DNA of 54,876 nt from an uncultured Clostridia bacterium (GCA_944382845.1 CALWNN010000074.1:1-54876); one strand, 5' to 3'; counted from the stretch's first letter, positions 27,710 to 38,380 are shown. The notes: generated from the letters alone by a model not told the origin. Made by a program: numbers and translations.

Positions 27710-29899
27710 ATGGCAGACGAAAAAGGTTATAAAGGAAATAATTCCGATTCGTCACTTGATGACCTTTTATCATTGGCTTTTTCCAAAAAGAAAGAAAATC
27801 ACCCCGAAGATAACCTTGACATAAAATTCGGACAAGGAAAAAAGCCTGCTGTATACAACAAAGCTGCGTTTTCACAAGAAGATACATACGACAACGGCGA
27901 ATATTATCAGAACGGGTACTACGAAAGCGATGAGTACGATGAAAATTATGAAGAGGATGATTACAGTTCCGAACTTGATCTGTCCGCAATAATTGCTCAG
28001 GCAAAATCCGCAAGAAATACCCCCAAAAACGAGGAAGCTCCCGTTAAGGCTTATGTTACGCCTGTAAAAAGCTCAGTAACAGACCGGTCTGACGATGAAG
28101 AGTACGACAAGGACTATTACGGCGACCAATATGAAGACGAGTATGACGACGAATATTATGATGAAAACAGCGAGTTTGACGGATATGTAAGCGAAAGCGA
28201 TTATCCCGACAACGAGGAATATTACGACGACGAATACGAGGACGATTACGAGGATTACGAAGAAGAACTTTCTGTTGAAGAAATGGTCGCCAAAGCAATG
28301 GCTGCTGAAAAAAATGATAACGTAAAGTATGTTGAACGCGTGGCAACAGAGAATGACGCTATTTCCGAAGAGGAGCTTGACGAGCTTATAGCTGACAGCG
28401 ATATGTATGACAGCTTTGTTGAAAATGAACCTCATCAGAAACAAAAATGGTATAAAAACAAAAAAATCATTGCTGCGATTTCCATCTGTACGGCTTTTAT
28501 AATAATATGCATAACTATAGTAGGCGTTTTCTACAGCTACTACGGTAAGCTCAGGGACGATACGGTCTATAAATCCCAGCCGGGAACCCAGTCTGAAAAA
28601 CACAAGGACGATACTGTTGACGCCGATGATTATGACCAGTGGCTCAAGGATCAGCTTGCCGCAATCGCCGACAACGCAATGTCTGACGAAAACGTTACAA
28701 ATATCCTTGTTATTGCCGAGGACCTGAGAGATACTTCAAACGTTGACGCAAGAGGAAATACGGACGTTATTATACTTGCCTCGATCAATAAAAACAACGA
28801 AACCATCACTCTCACCTCTATCATGAGAGATATTTACTGCGAAATACCTGGATATTATGCAGATAAAATAAATTCTGCATACGCAAAAGGCGGACCGGAT
28901 ACACTTATGCTTACCTTGCAGTCAAACTTCGGAATAGTTGTTGACAAGTACGTTATCGTTAATTTTGAGACCTTTATAAAAATAGTTGAGGCGATAGGCG
29001 GTATCGAAGCTGATGTTACAGACGCTGAAGCATATGCTATGATAGCTCCGATGGCTGAACAGAACAATCTTCTTGGAAACAAAAAGGGAACTGATTACCT
29101 CTCCGAGGGCGGACATTATATTTTAAACGGCAATCAGGCGCTTGCCTATTCGAGAATCAGATACAATGTCGGCGACGATTTCGGAAGAACAAGACGTCAG
29201 AGAGAGGTTATCTATACGGCGGCAAACAGCATCAAAGAGCTTTCGCTTATTGAGATAAAGGCGCTTGCCGACGACATTTTAGACAATAATCTTGTAAAGA
29301 CAAACCTTACCGAGGGCGAGGTTGCCTCACTGCTTTTAAATTCACTTACATATCTGAATTATACCCAGCAGGAACTTCAGATACCTGCCGACGGAACATG
29401 GACAAATATCACCGTAAGAGGAATGGACTGCTTAAGCCCCAACTTCATTAAAAACACCCAGCTTATCCAGGAAACCATTTACGGAAGCACAAACATTGAA
29501 ACCGACCCGAACAATGGCGAGTATACAAACACCTACTCTACAGCGACAACCTCACGACAGCAGTATACAAACAATTACAGCACTGATGAATGGACGCCGC
29601 CGGTTACAACTCCACGACAGGAAATCACCACCCCAGCTCCGGTAACAACCACTCCGGCTCCGGCGACAACTCCTGTAACTACTCCTCCGCAAACCACCAC
29701 CACCACTCAGCAAACCACTCCGACAACAACTCCGACTACCACTTCCACTCCGGCAACAACTCCCGAACCGGAAGAAACAGCCTCCGAAACAACACCTTCA
29801 GCACAGACTACTCCTCAATCGGAAGCGCCTGTTCAGTCATCGGAACAGAATTCGCAAGAGAACCAATCACCCTCGGAGCTTGCTGAAACTCCTCAGTAA
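27710..29899 (+). CDS. LytR-CpsA-Psr family protein with acidic head and Thr/Pro tail
   Basis: The 729-residue membrane protein probably attaches a phosphate-linked polymer (teichoic acid or capsule) to peptidoglycan. Residues 1-250 are cytoplasmic and strikingly rich in Asp, Glu and Tyr. One membrane helix follows (about 251-275), then the extracellular LCP domain with the Arg/Asp motifs TLTSIMRDIYCEIPG and YSRIRYNVGDDFGRTRRQRE. The last 110 residues are Thr/Pro repeats. Start ATG at 27710 with GGAAAGGA upstream; the open frame before it covers the promoter. The acidic head is far longer than in usual family members. A nearby polysaccharide exporter fits a surface-polymer role. Confidence 0.88.
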   Translation: MADEKGYKGNNSDSSLDDLLSLAFSKKKENHPEDNLDIKFGQGKKPAVYNKAAFSQEDTYDNGEYYQNGYYESDEYDENYEEDDYSSELDLSAIIAQAKSARNTPKNEEAPVKAYVTPVKSSVTDRSDDEEYDKDYYGDQYEDEYDDEYYDENSEFDGYVSESDYPDNEEYYDDEYEDDYEDYEEELSVEEMVAKAMAAEKNDNVKYVERVATENDAISEEELDELIADSDMYDSFVENEPHQKQKWYKNKKIIAAISICTAFIIICITIVGVFYSYYGKLRDDTVYKSQPGTQSEKHKDDTVDADDYDQWLKDQLAAIADNAMSDENVTNILVIAEDLRDTSNVDARGNTDVIILASINKNNETITLTSIMRDIYCEIPGYYADKINSAYAKGGPDTLMLTLQSNFGIVVDKYVIVNFETFIKIVEAIGGIEADVTDAEAYAMIAPMAEQNNLLGNKKGTDYLSEGGHYILNGNQALAYSRIRYNVGDDFGRTRRQREVIYTAANSIKELSLIEIKALADDILDNNLVKTNLTEGEVASLLLNSLTYLNYTQQELQIPADGTWTNITVRGMDCLSPNFIKNTQLIQETIYGSTNIETDPNNGEYTNTYSTATTSRQQYTNNYSTDEWTPPVTTPRQEITTPAPVTTTPAPATTPVTTPPQTTTTTQQTTPTTTPTTTSTPATTPEPEETASETTPSAQTTPQSEAPVQSSEQNSQENQSPSELAETPQ

Positions 29900-29937
29900 A
29901 CAGCAGACAATCAAATATGTGCTTGTTGGCACATAAA

Positions 29938-29976
29938 ACAAAGGACAGCCGATTTTAATTCCGGCTGTCCTTTATG
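29938..29976. terminator. Bidirectional terminator between LCP gene and pyrG
   Basis: AAAGGACAGCCG (29940-29951) pairs with CGGCTGTCCTTT (29962-29973). The minus-strand flank reads TTTGTTTT and the plus-strand flank ATGTTT, so it serves pyrG best and the LCP gene as well. Confidence 0.85.
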
Positions 29977-29991
29977 TTTGGTATGAAAGTA

Positions 29992-31719
<1,728 letters not shown>

Positions 31720-31825
31720 TTATAAATCATATTGTTTTGGGGAAATTTTGAGTCCAAATATGTTAAGTATACATGAATAAAACTTTTTTAAGTTTAATAT
31801 GTTGTAAATTGGAACAAGGCTGATT

Positions 31826-31992
31826 AAGCTTTCTTAAAATTGGCTATGACAATCGCAACTCGTCGATACTTGCTTCTCAGGGGCAAGTTAGGATTCCTAT
31901 CCCTCCACTGAAATTCTGAATCGAACCTGCCGAACAATGTGGCAGGTCTGCTAAATGATTAGCAAGGAAACATCGGCGACTTAGTTATATAG
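31826..31992 (+). repeat. Dispersed hairpin repeat, copy B
   Basis: In order it holds CTTAAAATTGGCTA, CAACTCGTCGAT, TTGCTTCTCAGGGG, GGATTCCTATCCCTCCACTG and CTGAATCGAACC. Two hairpins follow (CCTGCC/GGCAGG and TGCTAA/TTAGCA), then ACATCGGCGACTTAGTTATA. AACTCGTCGAT near the left end can pair with ATCGGCGACTTAGTT at the right end, closing the element. It fills the gap between divergent pyrG and the ABC exporter. Confidence 0.85.
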
Positions 31993-32079
31993 TTGTAAAT
32001 ATTATCAAAACAAAAAAACAAGCACGAATAATTGTTTTGGCAAAAAATACAGCTCCATATTCAGACAGGGCGTTTTTCC

Positions 32080-32108
32080 TTGACATACGGTTACAATAGT
32101 GATATAAT
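32080..32108 (+). promoter_or_regulatory. Promoter of the polysaccharide ABC exporter
   Basis: TTGACA (32080-32085), a 17-base spacer and TATAAT (32103-32108). The leader to the ATG is about 115 nt with no obvious riboswitch. Confidence 0.9.
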
Positions 32109-32230
32109 TGCTTTATATGTAGTCTTGCGTATCACGTTTTTTGCAGAACGTTTTATTATTCTTAAAGCGTATTTTTTAAATTCTTGATGCAGTTTTTATT
32201 TAAAATTCAAAATATTTCCGGAGGAGTTTT

Positions 32231-33115
32231 ATGGCTCAGTCAAAAAATAAAAGAACCTTTAAGGAAGGGTCTTTTTTAGAGATTTTCAGATACAAGGACC
32301 TTTTGTATCAGCTTGTCGCAAGGGATATCAAGCTCAAATACAGAAGAAGCTTTCTTGGTTATCTGTGGAGTGTTCTGAATCCCCTTCTCATCATGATAAT
32401 CATGTCTGTAGTTTTCTCGTTTCTTTTTCAGAGAGGAATTGAAAACTTCCCTATATATCTTCTGGCGGGACGTACTGTTTTTGAGTGCATGAAAACTGCA
32501 ACAAACAGGGCGCTTAATTCCATTACTGACAACACATCGCTTTTAAAAAAGACCTACGTTTCAAAGTTTATGTTTCCCCTTGCCAAAATAACCGCGGCAA
32601 TGGTGGACTTTGTTTTCAGCCTTGGTGCGCTTATTATAGTAATGGCGATATTTTCTATTAAAGACGGAATTTCAATGTTTTCCTTTTTGAACTTAGGCTT
32701 TGTGCTTGTTGTGGCAGAGGTTTATTTATTTTCAATGGGACTTGGATTTTTCCTTGCACAGTTAAATGTATTCTTCAGGGATATCAAGTACATTTACAAT
32801 GCCTTCACGACAATGTGGATGTATTGTTCCGCAATATTTTACGATGTAGGAATGTTTTATGAAAAGGCTGAAAAGCAGTCTACACCGTATGCATTGTATC
32901 TTGCAAAAATAATTGAATATTTCAATCCGATTTACATTTACATGAAGCAGTTCCGGTATTTTGTATGGACTCCGGGACTTGAGTACGGGATACCCTCATG
33001 GGCGCAGATAACGGGACTTGATTTTCTCCTTGGCTTTGCATATGCTGTTTTAGCCCTTGCGGTGGGAATTTTCTTCTTCAAGAGATCCCAGGACAAGTTT
33101 ATACTTTATATTTAA
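32231..33115 (+). CDS. ABC-2 polysaccharide exporter permease (TagG/Wzm-like)
   Basis: The 294-residue inner-membrane permease has about six membrane helices. The amphipathic N-terminal segment DLLYQLVARDIKLKYRRSFL and the downstream GYLWSVLNPLL motif mark exporters of wall teichoic acid or O-antigen-type polysaccharides. The last helix sits near the C-terminus, followed by a short basic tail. Start ATG with GGAGG 7 bases upstream. It is followed directly by its ATPase gene. The exported glycan is unknown because no glycosyltransferase gene lies in the window. Confidence 0.9.
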   Translation: MAQSKNKRTFKEGSFLEIFRYKDLLYQLVARDIKLKYRRSFLGYLWSVLNPLLIMIIMSVVFSFLFQRGIENFPIYLLAGRTVFECMKTATNRALNSITDNTSLLKKTYVSKFMFPLAKITAAMVDFVFSLGALIIVMAIFSIKDGISMFSFLNLGFVLVVAEVYLFSMGLGFFLAQLNVFFRDIKYIYNAFTTMWMYCSAIFYDVGMFYEKAEKQSTPYALYLAKIIEYFNPIYIYMKQFRYFVWTPGLEYGIPSWAQITGLDFLLGFAYAVLALAVGIFFFKRSQDKFILYI

Positions 33116-33127
33116 ATGGAGGCTCTC

Positions 33128-33979
33128 ATGGACGAGAACATGAAAAATTCTTCCTGCACGGAAAATGTCGGCGAAGAGTACATTGTGGATGTTGAACATC
33201 TTACAATTAGATTTAACAAGTCTACAGAAAAAATAAACGATCTAAAGGAATATTTTATAAAGCTTGTTAAGCGTCAGCTTATGTTTCAGGAATTCATAGC
33301 CCTTGACGATGTGACCCTGAAGATCAGAAAAGGCGAAGCATGGGCGTTAATCGGCACAAACGGAAGCGGAAAATCAACTCTTTTAAAAGCTATAAGCAAG
33401 ATCTTAAAGCCTTATAAAGGCACAGTAACCGTAAACGGAACGATCGCGTCGCTGATTGAGCTTGGCGCAGGCATAGACCCAAAGCTTACCGCAAGGGAGA
33501 ACATTTATTTAAACGGCTGTCTTTTAGGTCACAGCAAAAAATTCATTGATGAAAAATTTGACGATATAGTTGAATTTTCAGAGCTTGAGGATTTTCTTGA
33601 TTCTCCGGTAAAAAATTTTTCATCAGGAATGAAATCAAGGCTTGGTTTTTCTGTTGCAACAATGATGCAGCCTGACGTTCTCATAGTTGACGAGGTTTTA
33701 TCGGTTGGCGATGTTTTATTTAAAAAAAAGTGCGTCAATAAAATGAAAGATATGTTAAGTTCAGGAACTACTCTTCTTTTTGTTTCCCACAATATGTCAA
33801 CTGTAAAATCCATGTGCACACACGGAATATGGCTTGACAAAGGAAAAATTGTCATGAGCGGTGACATTGAGGAAGTAGCGGACACCTATCTTGCTCAGAT
33901 TGAGGAAAGAAAAGCTCAGCAGAAAAAGGCTAAGGACAAAAGCAAGACAGAACCTTCAAAGGAGCAACCAAAAAAATAA
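33128..33979 (+). CDS. ABC-2 polysaccharide exporter ATPase (TagH/Wzt-like)
   Basis: The 283-residue ATP-binding subunit partners the preceding permease. Walker A is GTNGSGKST, the signature is NFSSGMKSRL (FSSGM type, as in polysaccharide exporters), and Walker B is VLIVDEVLSVGD. The chain ends soon after the ATPase domain with a Lys-rich tail; the C-terminal sugar-binding domain of Wzt and the long tail of TagH are absent. The ATG at 33128 is chosen because GGAGG lies 5 bases upstream; an earlier ATG at 33116 overlaps that site. Confidence 0.9.
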   Translation: MDENMKNSSCTENVGEEYIVDVEHLTIRFNKSTEKINDLKEYFIKLVKRQLMFQEFIALDDVTLKIRKGEAWALIGTNGSGKSTLLKAISKILKPYKGTVTVNGTIASLIELGAGIDPKLTARENIYLNGCLLGHSKKFIDEKFDDIVEFSELEDFLDSPVKNFSSGMKSRLGFSVATMMQPDVLIVDEVLSVGDVLFKKKCVNKMKDMLSSGTTLLFVSHNMSTVKSMCTHGIWLDKGKIVMSGDIEEVADTYLAQIEERKAQQKKAKDKSKTEPSKEQPKK

Positions 33980-33996
33980 TTTCAGAGCAATATAAC

Positions 33997-34033
33997 AGCA
34001 GCCCCGTGGCGCCTTTGGCGTCACGGGGCTGCT
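33997..34033. terminator. Strong hairpin between convergent genes
   Basis: GCAGCCCCGTGGCGCC and GGCGTCACGGGGCTGC form a stem of about 15 pairs. There is no clear U-tract on either strand, so its strength as a terminator is uncertain. Confidence 0.6.
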
Positions 34034-34065
34034 TGTGCGCAGACACGCAAGCGGTTATCTAAGGG

Positions 34066-34455
34066 CTAACGCTTTGCGTCAGCCTTTGCCTGAAATTTTT
34101 CTCTGTAAACCACAAAACGCTCGTGCCTGCCCGAACCGATTACCCCCTTTTCGTCTGACGCAGACACAGAAAAAATAATCTTTCTTCCATTTGCTTCAAG
34201 TATCTCAGCAGTAGCTGCTACCTTCATTCCAAGAGGAGTAGGTGCATCGTGAGAAATTTCAAGACGTGTTCCCACAGAAGTTTCGTCGCCCTCTAAAAAA
34301 CCGCCGAGACACTCAGCCGCCGCCTTTTCCATTAGCGCAGCCATCATTGGAGTGGCGAAAACTCTCATATCTCCGCTTCCTACATTTACAGCAAGCTTAT
34401 CCTCTGTTACAACGGTTTCGCAAGTAAGCGACGCTCCGATAATTATTTCTTTCAT
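34066..34455 (-). CDS. FlK-like hot-dog thioesterase
   Basis: The 129-residue single hot-dog domain protein should hydrolyse an acyl-CoA. Thr35 (FATPMMAALME), Glu43 and His69 (ISHDAPTP) have the same spacing, 8 and 26 residues, as the Thr42-Glu50-His76 triad of fluoroacetyl-CoA thioesterase FlK. Related proteins are common in Firmicutes without fluoroacetate, so the natural substrate here is unknown. Start ATG with AAAGGGAA upstream. It stands alone and convergent to the exporter operon. Confidence 0.82.
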   Translation of the reverse strand: MKEIIIGASLTCETVVTEDKLAVNVGSGDMRVFATPMMAALMEKAAAECLGGFLEGDETSVGTRLEISHDAPTPLGMKVAATAEILEANGRKIIFSVSASDEKGVIGSGRHERFVVYREKFQAKADAKR

Positions 34456-34593
34456 GTTTTCATTCCCTTTCGTTTTTTTTCATTATAACAATTTGCTATA
34501 ATTCATTCAACGCTTTAAATGTTAATTTTGTATTCATAAATATGTGCTATACTAAATTGAATAATAACTTTTTAAAGAAGGGTGTAAAAATCT

Positions 34594-35499
34594 ATGAGCG
34601 ACGAGAACAAAAGAGAGAATAATGAATATGAGGACGACGACGCCTACGAAAGGCGAATTTACGAGGAACAAAAAGCAAAAAAAGAACAGCTTGAACTTGA
34701 GCGAAAAAAGCGCGAAAGAGAACGGGACAGACAGCGTGAAGAGCAGATAAGAAAAGAAAAACTTGAGCTTATGAAACTTAAAAGCGGTGTCATCGAAGAA
34801 TCTGAAATAATCAAGGAAGAACATGAGGAAAAGCCCAAGCTTACTTTCCGGCAAAAAATATCAAACTTCTGGTATCATTTTAAGATTCCTGTTATTGTAA
34901 GCGTTTTTGCTCTGGCTGCTGTAGGATATATTGTTTACGATACCCTTTCAAGGGAAAAACCTGATGTTTACGTGCTTTGCACCTGTAATAACGGTATTGA
35001 TTTCAAGCTTGACAAGCTTGAAGAATACTTTGAACGTTTCTGCCCCGATGTAAACGGAGACGGTAAGATTCATGTACAGATCATTTCAGCCCCCGCATCG
35101 GACGATTTTCAGATAAACAACACAAATCAGGCAAAGGTAATGACCCAGCTTCAGACTGTTGACACGATTTTTGTTCTCTCAAACGATGGACGTTACGACC
35201 TTACTCAGGACGTTGACGAGTTCGGACATCTCACAGAGGAATCCTACATTTTTGCGGGGTGTTTCAAAAACCTTACCCTTGATTTCCCCGATAATGACAG
35301 CGTTGACGTAAAGGGCTACCATTTTGACGGAGACAAAATCAAAGATGCCCTTGAGTGGGAGGATATGTCCGATGACATGATACTCAGTCTCAGATGGCCG
35401 AAGGAAACCCTCTACGGCGACATCGAGGATATGGAGAAGAATTACGATATTGCCTTTGAAATGCTTAAAGAGATAATGAAAGATAACGGCGACCTGTAA
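34594..35499 (+). CDS. Unrecognised single-pass membrane protein
   Basis: I do not recognise this 301-residue protein. Residues 1-80 are an extremely charged Glu/Lys/Arg helix, probably a cytoplasmic coiled coil. A membrane helix follows at about 93-115 (FKIPVIVSVFALAAVGYIVY). The outer part (about 116-301) contains CPDVNGDGKIHVQI, a DxNxDGxI loop like a calcium-binding site, and alternating strands and helices. The orientation is inferred from charge. Start ATG with AAGAAGGG upstream. It is a single-gene unit, with a repeat copy and a terminator behind it. Confidence 0.7.
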   Translation: MSDENKRENNEYEDDDAYERRIYEEQKAKKEQLELERKKRERERDRQREEQIRKEKLELMKLKSGVIEESEIIKEEHEEKPKLTFRQKISNFWYHFKIPVIVSVFALAAVGYIVYDTLSREKPDVYVLCTCNNGIDFKLDKLEEYFERFCPDVNGDGKIHVQIISAPASDDFQINNTNQAKVMTQLQTVDTIFVLSNDGRYDLTQDVDEFGHLTEESYIFAGCFKNLTLDFPDNDSVDVKGYHFDGDKIKDALEWEDMSDDMILSLRWPKETLYGDIEDMEKNYDIAFEMLKEIMKDNGDL

Positions 35500-35516
35500 G
35501 ACTCTTTAAATTATCG

Positions 35517-35612
35517 CAGTTTGCTCATCAGTGGTTTTGATGTAGGATTCCTACCCAACTAACGACCTTTACTGAAACTCCGAATCAGACCCGCTGATTA
35601 TTCACTTGCTAT
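35517..35612 (+). repeat. Dispersed hairpin repeat, copy C (shortened)
   Basis: CAGTTTGCTCATCAGTGG, GATGTAGGATTCCTACCC, ACTGAAACTCCGAATCAGAC and CCGCTGATTATT align with the left half of copies B, D and E. An insertion of about 15 bases and loss of the ACATCGGCGACTTAG flank distinguish it. It lies between convergent genes, upstream of their shared terminator. Confidence 0.65.
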
Positions 35613-35618
35613 AAACCA

Positions 35619-35654
35619 TAAAATCCGCAGACTATGAAATCTGCGGATTTTTTT
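35619..35654. terminator. Bidirectional terminator
   Basis: AAATCCGCAGA (35621-35631) pairs with TCTGCGGATTT (35640-35650), followed by TTTT on the plus strand. Weaker on the minus strand for the cellulase gene. Confidence 0.88.
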
Positions 35655-35668
35655 CAGTTGTTAAGTTA

Positions 35669-36880
35669 TCACACATCAAGCTTTGTCACTTCGTAATCCT
35701 CGCCGGAAAATGCACGCTTCATAGCGTCTATGTACTCCGTTGCCCCTCCCCATTCATATGTGTATCTGTTAAAGATAGCGCCGTTATCCCAGAAGAATGG
35801 AGCCATCTGATAATCATGGCAGAGCTTGCATACATTTTCTATAAAATATATACAGCTTGCAAATTCATTTCCGCCCACGCCATATTCACCAATGATCACA
35901 GGAACACCCTTGTCAACGTATGTTTCCTTGAGCCGGCCGAACAGATTTTTCATCTGATTTACTTCGTCGGTCGTTCCCCATGTGTAATTAATGTTTGTTG
36001 TGCAAAACTCCCAAGGAGTGTAATAGTGTATGGACAGGATCAACCTGTCGTCTATTGTATCGGCAGGCATGCTGTATCTTCCGTCACAGGTCTTTACAAT
36101 GTCCGTCCAGTAGCCTGCAATAAGAAGATGACGCTTTTCGTTGTTTCCTCCCGACGCTCTGACCGTGTCAACAAAGGTCTGGTTGAACTCGTTTAAAAGT
36201 GCATAGGCGTCGTCCTCGCTTATCCTGTCAAATCCTACTTCGTTCATTGACTCAAACACAAGAAGATCGGAATAATTCTTGAATCGCTCACAGATCTGCT
36301 CCCAGAGAGTTACGTATTTTTTCATAGTCTCTTCCTTATCGTCCTGAGCGTTTGATATCCACGCTCCGAACTGAGGATCTCCACCGCCGTCATGATGAAT
36401 GTTTAGAATAACATACATATCAAGGTCGTAAGCATATCCTACAACCTCCTCAACTCTATTCATCCATTCTTCATCGACTTTATAATTTTCGTCCATGTGA
36501 TCACGCCATGTAACAGGAATCCTCACCGACTTTATTCCCGATTCCTTGAGTGCCTCAAAAAGCTCCTTTGTTGCAGGAGGATTTCCCCAGAGAGTTTCAT
36601 CAACCTTTTCACCCTCATCAACGTGCTCGTTTACTACACCGTCGCCGTCACGGTCAGCCTGACAAACGTCAAGTGTATTTCCCAGATTCCATCCGAATCC
36701 CATATCCACAACAAGTTCTTGAGCGGTCATATCTCTAATTTCACCCGGTTCTGTTACAATTTCTGAACCGCCTGTTTTGCCGCCGTCAGAACCATCGTCC
36801 TTTCCCGAACAACCACACAGGCATACTGAAGCTAACGCCACAGCTGTAAATACAGATATAATTCTTTTTGCAGTTTTCAT
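35669..36880 (-). CDS. GH5 family cellulase, lipoprotein
   Basis: The roughly 403-residue secreted beta-glucanase of glycoside hydrolase family 5 is probably an endoglucanase. A signal peptide with lipobox ending LCGC predicts lipid anchoring. The catalytic domain shows GFGWNLGNTLD, VRIPVTW, FESMNEVG with acid/base Glu, and VIIGEYG with nucleophile Glu (about residues 214 and 332). A DRDGDGVVNEH loop after the first motif looks like a calcium-binding EF-hand loop. No dockerin or carbohydrate-binding module is present, so it acts at the cell surface, not in a cellulosome. The ATG at 36880 has GAGGTG 5 bases upstream. Confidence 0.9.
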   Translation of the reverse strand: MKTAKRIISVFTAVALASVCLCGCSGKDDGSDGGKTGGSEIVTEPGEIRDMTAQELVVDMGFGWNLGNTLDVCQADRDGDGVVNEHVDEGEKVDETLWGNPPATKELFEALKESGIKSVRIPVTWRDHMDENYKVDEEWMNRVEEVVGYAYDLDMYVILNIHHDGGGDPQFGAWISNAQDDKEETMKKYVTLWEQICERFKNYSDLLVFESMNEVGFDRISEDDAYALLNEFNQTFVDTVRASGGNNEKRHLLIAGYWTDIVKTCDGRYSMPADTIDDRLILSIHYYTPWEFCTTNINYTWGTTDEVNQMKNLFGRLKETYVDKGVPVIIGEYGVGGNEFASCIYFIENVCKLCHDYQMAPFFWDNGAIFNRYTYEWGGATEYIDAMKRAFSGEDYEVTKLDV

Positions 36881-36912
36881 AAACACACCTCGTTGTAACC
36901 ATATGATTTAAA

Positions 36913-37090
36913 CCGGAGCAAAGCTCCTCAGGGGTTCAATAGTTGTTTTTATCAAAGATAAAACAACCCGGGATCATCCCCCCACTGAAAGACTGAATGG
37001 AACCCTGCCTCCAATAGGAGGCGGACCCGCCTAATATGAGGCAGACCTGCCGAATATTCAGCAGGGGGACATCGGCGACTTAGTTATATA
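36913..37090 (+). repeat. Dispersed hairpin repeat, copy D
   Basis: Left flank CCGGAGCAAAGCTCCTCAGG, then a 14-bp inverted repeat TTGTTTTTATC/GATAAAACAA, CCCCCCACTGAAAGACTG and AATGGAACCCTGCC. Three hairpins follow (GCCTCC-AATA-GGAGGC, GCCT-AATATG-AGGC and CCTGC/GCAGG), then GGGGGACATCGGCGACTTAG and TTATATA. It is the longest copy and lies between the cellulase and efflux genes. Confidence 0.87.
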
Positions 37091-37171
37091 ATAATTTTGA
37101 TCCATAAAACAATTATATCACATTATAAAAACGTTTACAAGGCTTGATTTGCTATTAACATATATTTTACA

Positions 37172-37203
37172 ATTAAAAAGAAGAGGACATTAATCCTCTT
37201 CTT
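37172..37203 (-). terminator. Terminator overlapping the efflux gene stop codon
   Basis: On the minus strand AAGAAGAGGA and TCCTCTTCTT form a perfect 10-bp stem with the TAA stop in its loop, followed by TTTTTAATT. The last Glu-Glu-Asp codons are therefore part of the hairpin. Confidence 0.85.
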
Positions 37204-38380
37204 CAAATCTTCCGAAGCTTGCGTTGTCATAGCTTATAACCGTATAATATTTATGGTCAAGGGTGCTTAAATAATCGTCAAGGCAACGTTTGACTCCCTC
37301 TTTTTCGTCCTCCATGTCGTTTGGAATTACCATATCAAAGATAATATTTGTGTGGTCAAAGCCCCTCACTATTCTGAAATCGTGAATCGAAAGTCGCTTG
37401 TCAATTTGAGAAAGCCTTTGTTTAACAAGTTCCTTAAGGCTGTTAAGCTCTTCGTCATCGGTAACAACAGGGTCGTAGTGGGTCACCATCTGGATATGAT
37501 ACTTTTCGTTAAACATTCTTTCAATATTATCAAGAATGTCATGAGCCTCAATAGGGTCTATCTTGCTGTCAATTTCCGCATGAACCGACGCAAACCGCTG
37601 TCCCGGACCGTAATCGTGTACCATAAGGTCGTGAATAGCTAAAATCCGCTTGTCGTACCCCAACATTTCCCTTTGTATCATTTTCACAAGTTCCTCATCG
37701 GCAGGCGCACCAAGAAGAGGTTTGATGGTTTCTTTGCCAATTCCAATTCCGCTTACGAAAATAAATACAGCAACAACAAGTCCTACTATGCCGTCAAGAT
37801 TCACTCCTGTCATCTCTGCAAATATTGCGGCAAAAAGCACTGCCCCGGTTGTAATAACGTCGTTTCTTGCGTCCGCAGCGGTTGCGGTAAGTGAGGTGCT
37901 CGATATCATCTTTCCTATTTTACTGTTAAAAGCCGAAAGCCAAAGCTTTACAAGCATTGATATCACAAGAACAGCTACAAGGGGAGCGGAAAACTCCACA
38001 ACTTCAGGATGGATAATTTTCTCAATTGAGCTTTTTCCAAGCTGAAATCCAATAATCAGAATAAGTCCCGCCACTGCAAGCCCCGAAAGATATTCAAATC
38101 TTGCGTGTCCGAATGGGTGTTCCTCGTCAGCAGGTTTTTTTGAAAGATAAAATCCGGCAAGTGTAACAATTGACGAAGCGGCGTCTGAAAGGTTATTAAC
38201 GGCGTCGGCGGTAATGGATAGGCTGTGGCTTACTATTCCAGTTATGAATTTGGCACAGCAAAGAAGAATATTGCATATTATTCCCGTAATGCTTGCCAGC
38301 GTACCATAGCAATTACGTACTTCCGGATCGTCCTTATTTGCGCTGTTTTTAACAAAAATCTTTACCAAAAGCTCTGTCAC
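37190..38380 (-). CDS. Cation diffusion facilitator (metal efflux)
   Basis: The 396-residue membrane antiporter probably exports zinc, manganese or iron in exchange for protons. Five to six membrane helices fill residues 15-215. The metal-site pairs are SLSITADAVNNLSDAASS in helix 2 (D and D) and ATAADARNDVITTGAV in helix 5. A C-terminal cytoplasmic ferredoxin-like domain follows. It is extended by about 80 residues, including HTNIIFDMVIPND, giving a second ferredoxin-like unit. GTG at 38380 is preferred, with AAAAGGAG about 8 bases upstream; another GTG at 38410 overlaps the preceding stop. It ends the five-gene minus-strand cluster. Confidence 0.88.
   Translation of the reverse strand: MTELLVKIFVKNSANKDDPEVRNCYGTLASITGIICNILLCCAKFITGIVSHSLSITADAVNNLSDAASSIVTLAGFYLSKKPADEEHPFGHARFEYLSGLAVAGLILIIGFQLGKSSIEKIIHPEVVEFSAPLVAVLVISMLVKLWLSAFNSKIGKMISSTSLTATAADARNDVITTGAVLFAAIFAEMTGVNLDGIVGLVVAVFIFVSGIGIGKETIKPLLGAPADEELVKMIQREMLGYDKRILAIHDLMVHDYGPGQRFASVHAEIDSKIDPIEAHDILDNIERMFNEKYHIQMVTHYDPVVTDDEELNSLKELVKQRLSQIDKRLSIHDFRIVRGFDHTNIIFDMVIPNDMEDEKEGVKRCLDDYLSTLDHKYYTVISYDNASFGRFEEED

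Noticed and set aside
34066-34455. Fluoroacetate resistance gene
   Set aside because: The triad spacing matches FlK, but similar thioesterases occur widely without fluoroacetate, and no fluorometabolite genes are nearby.
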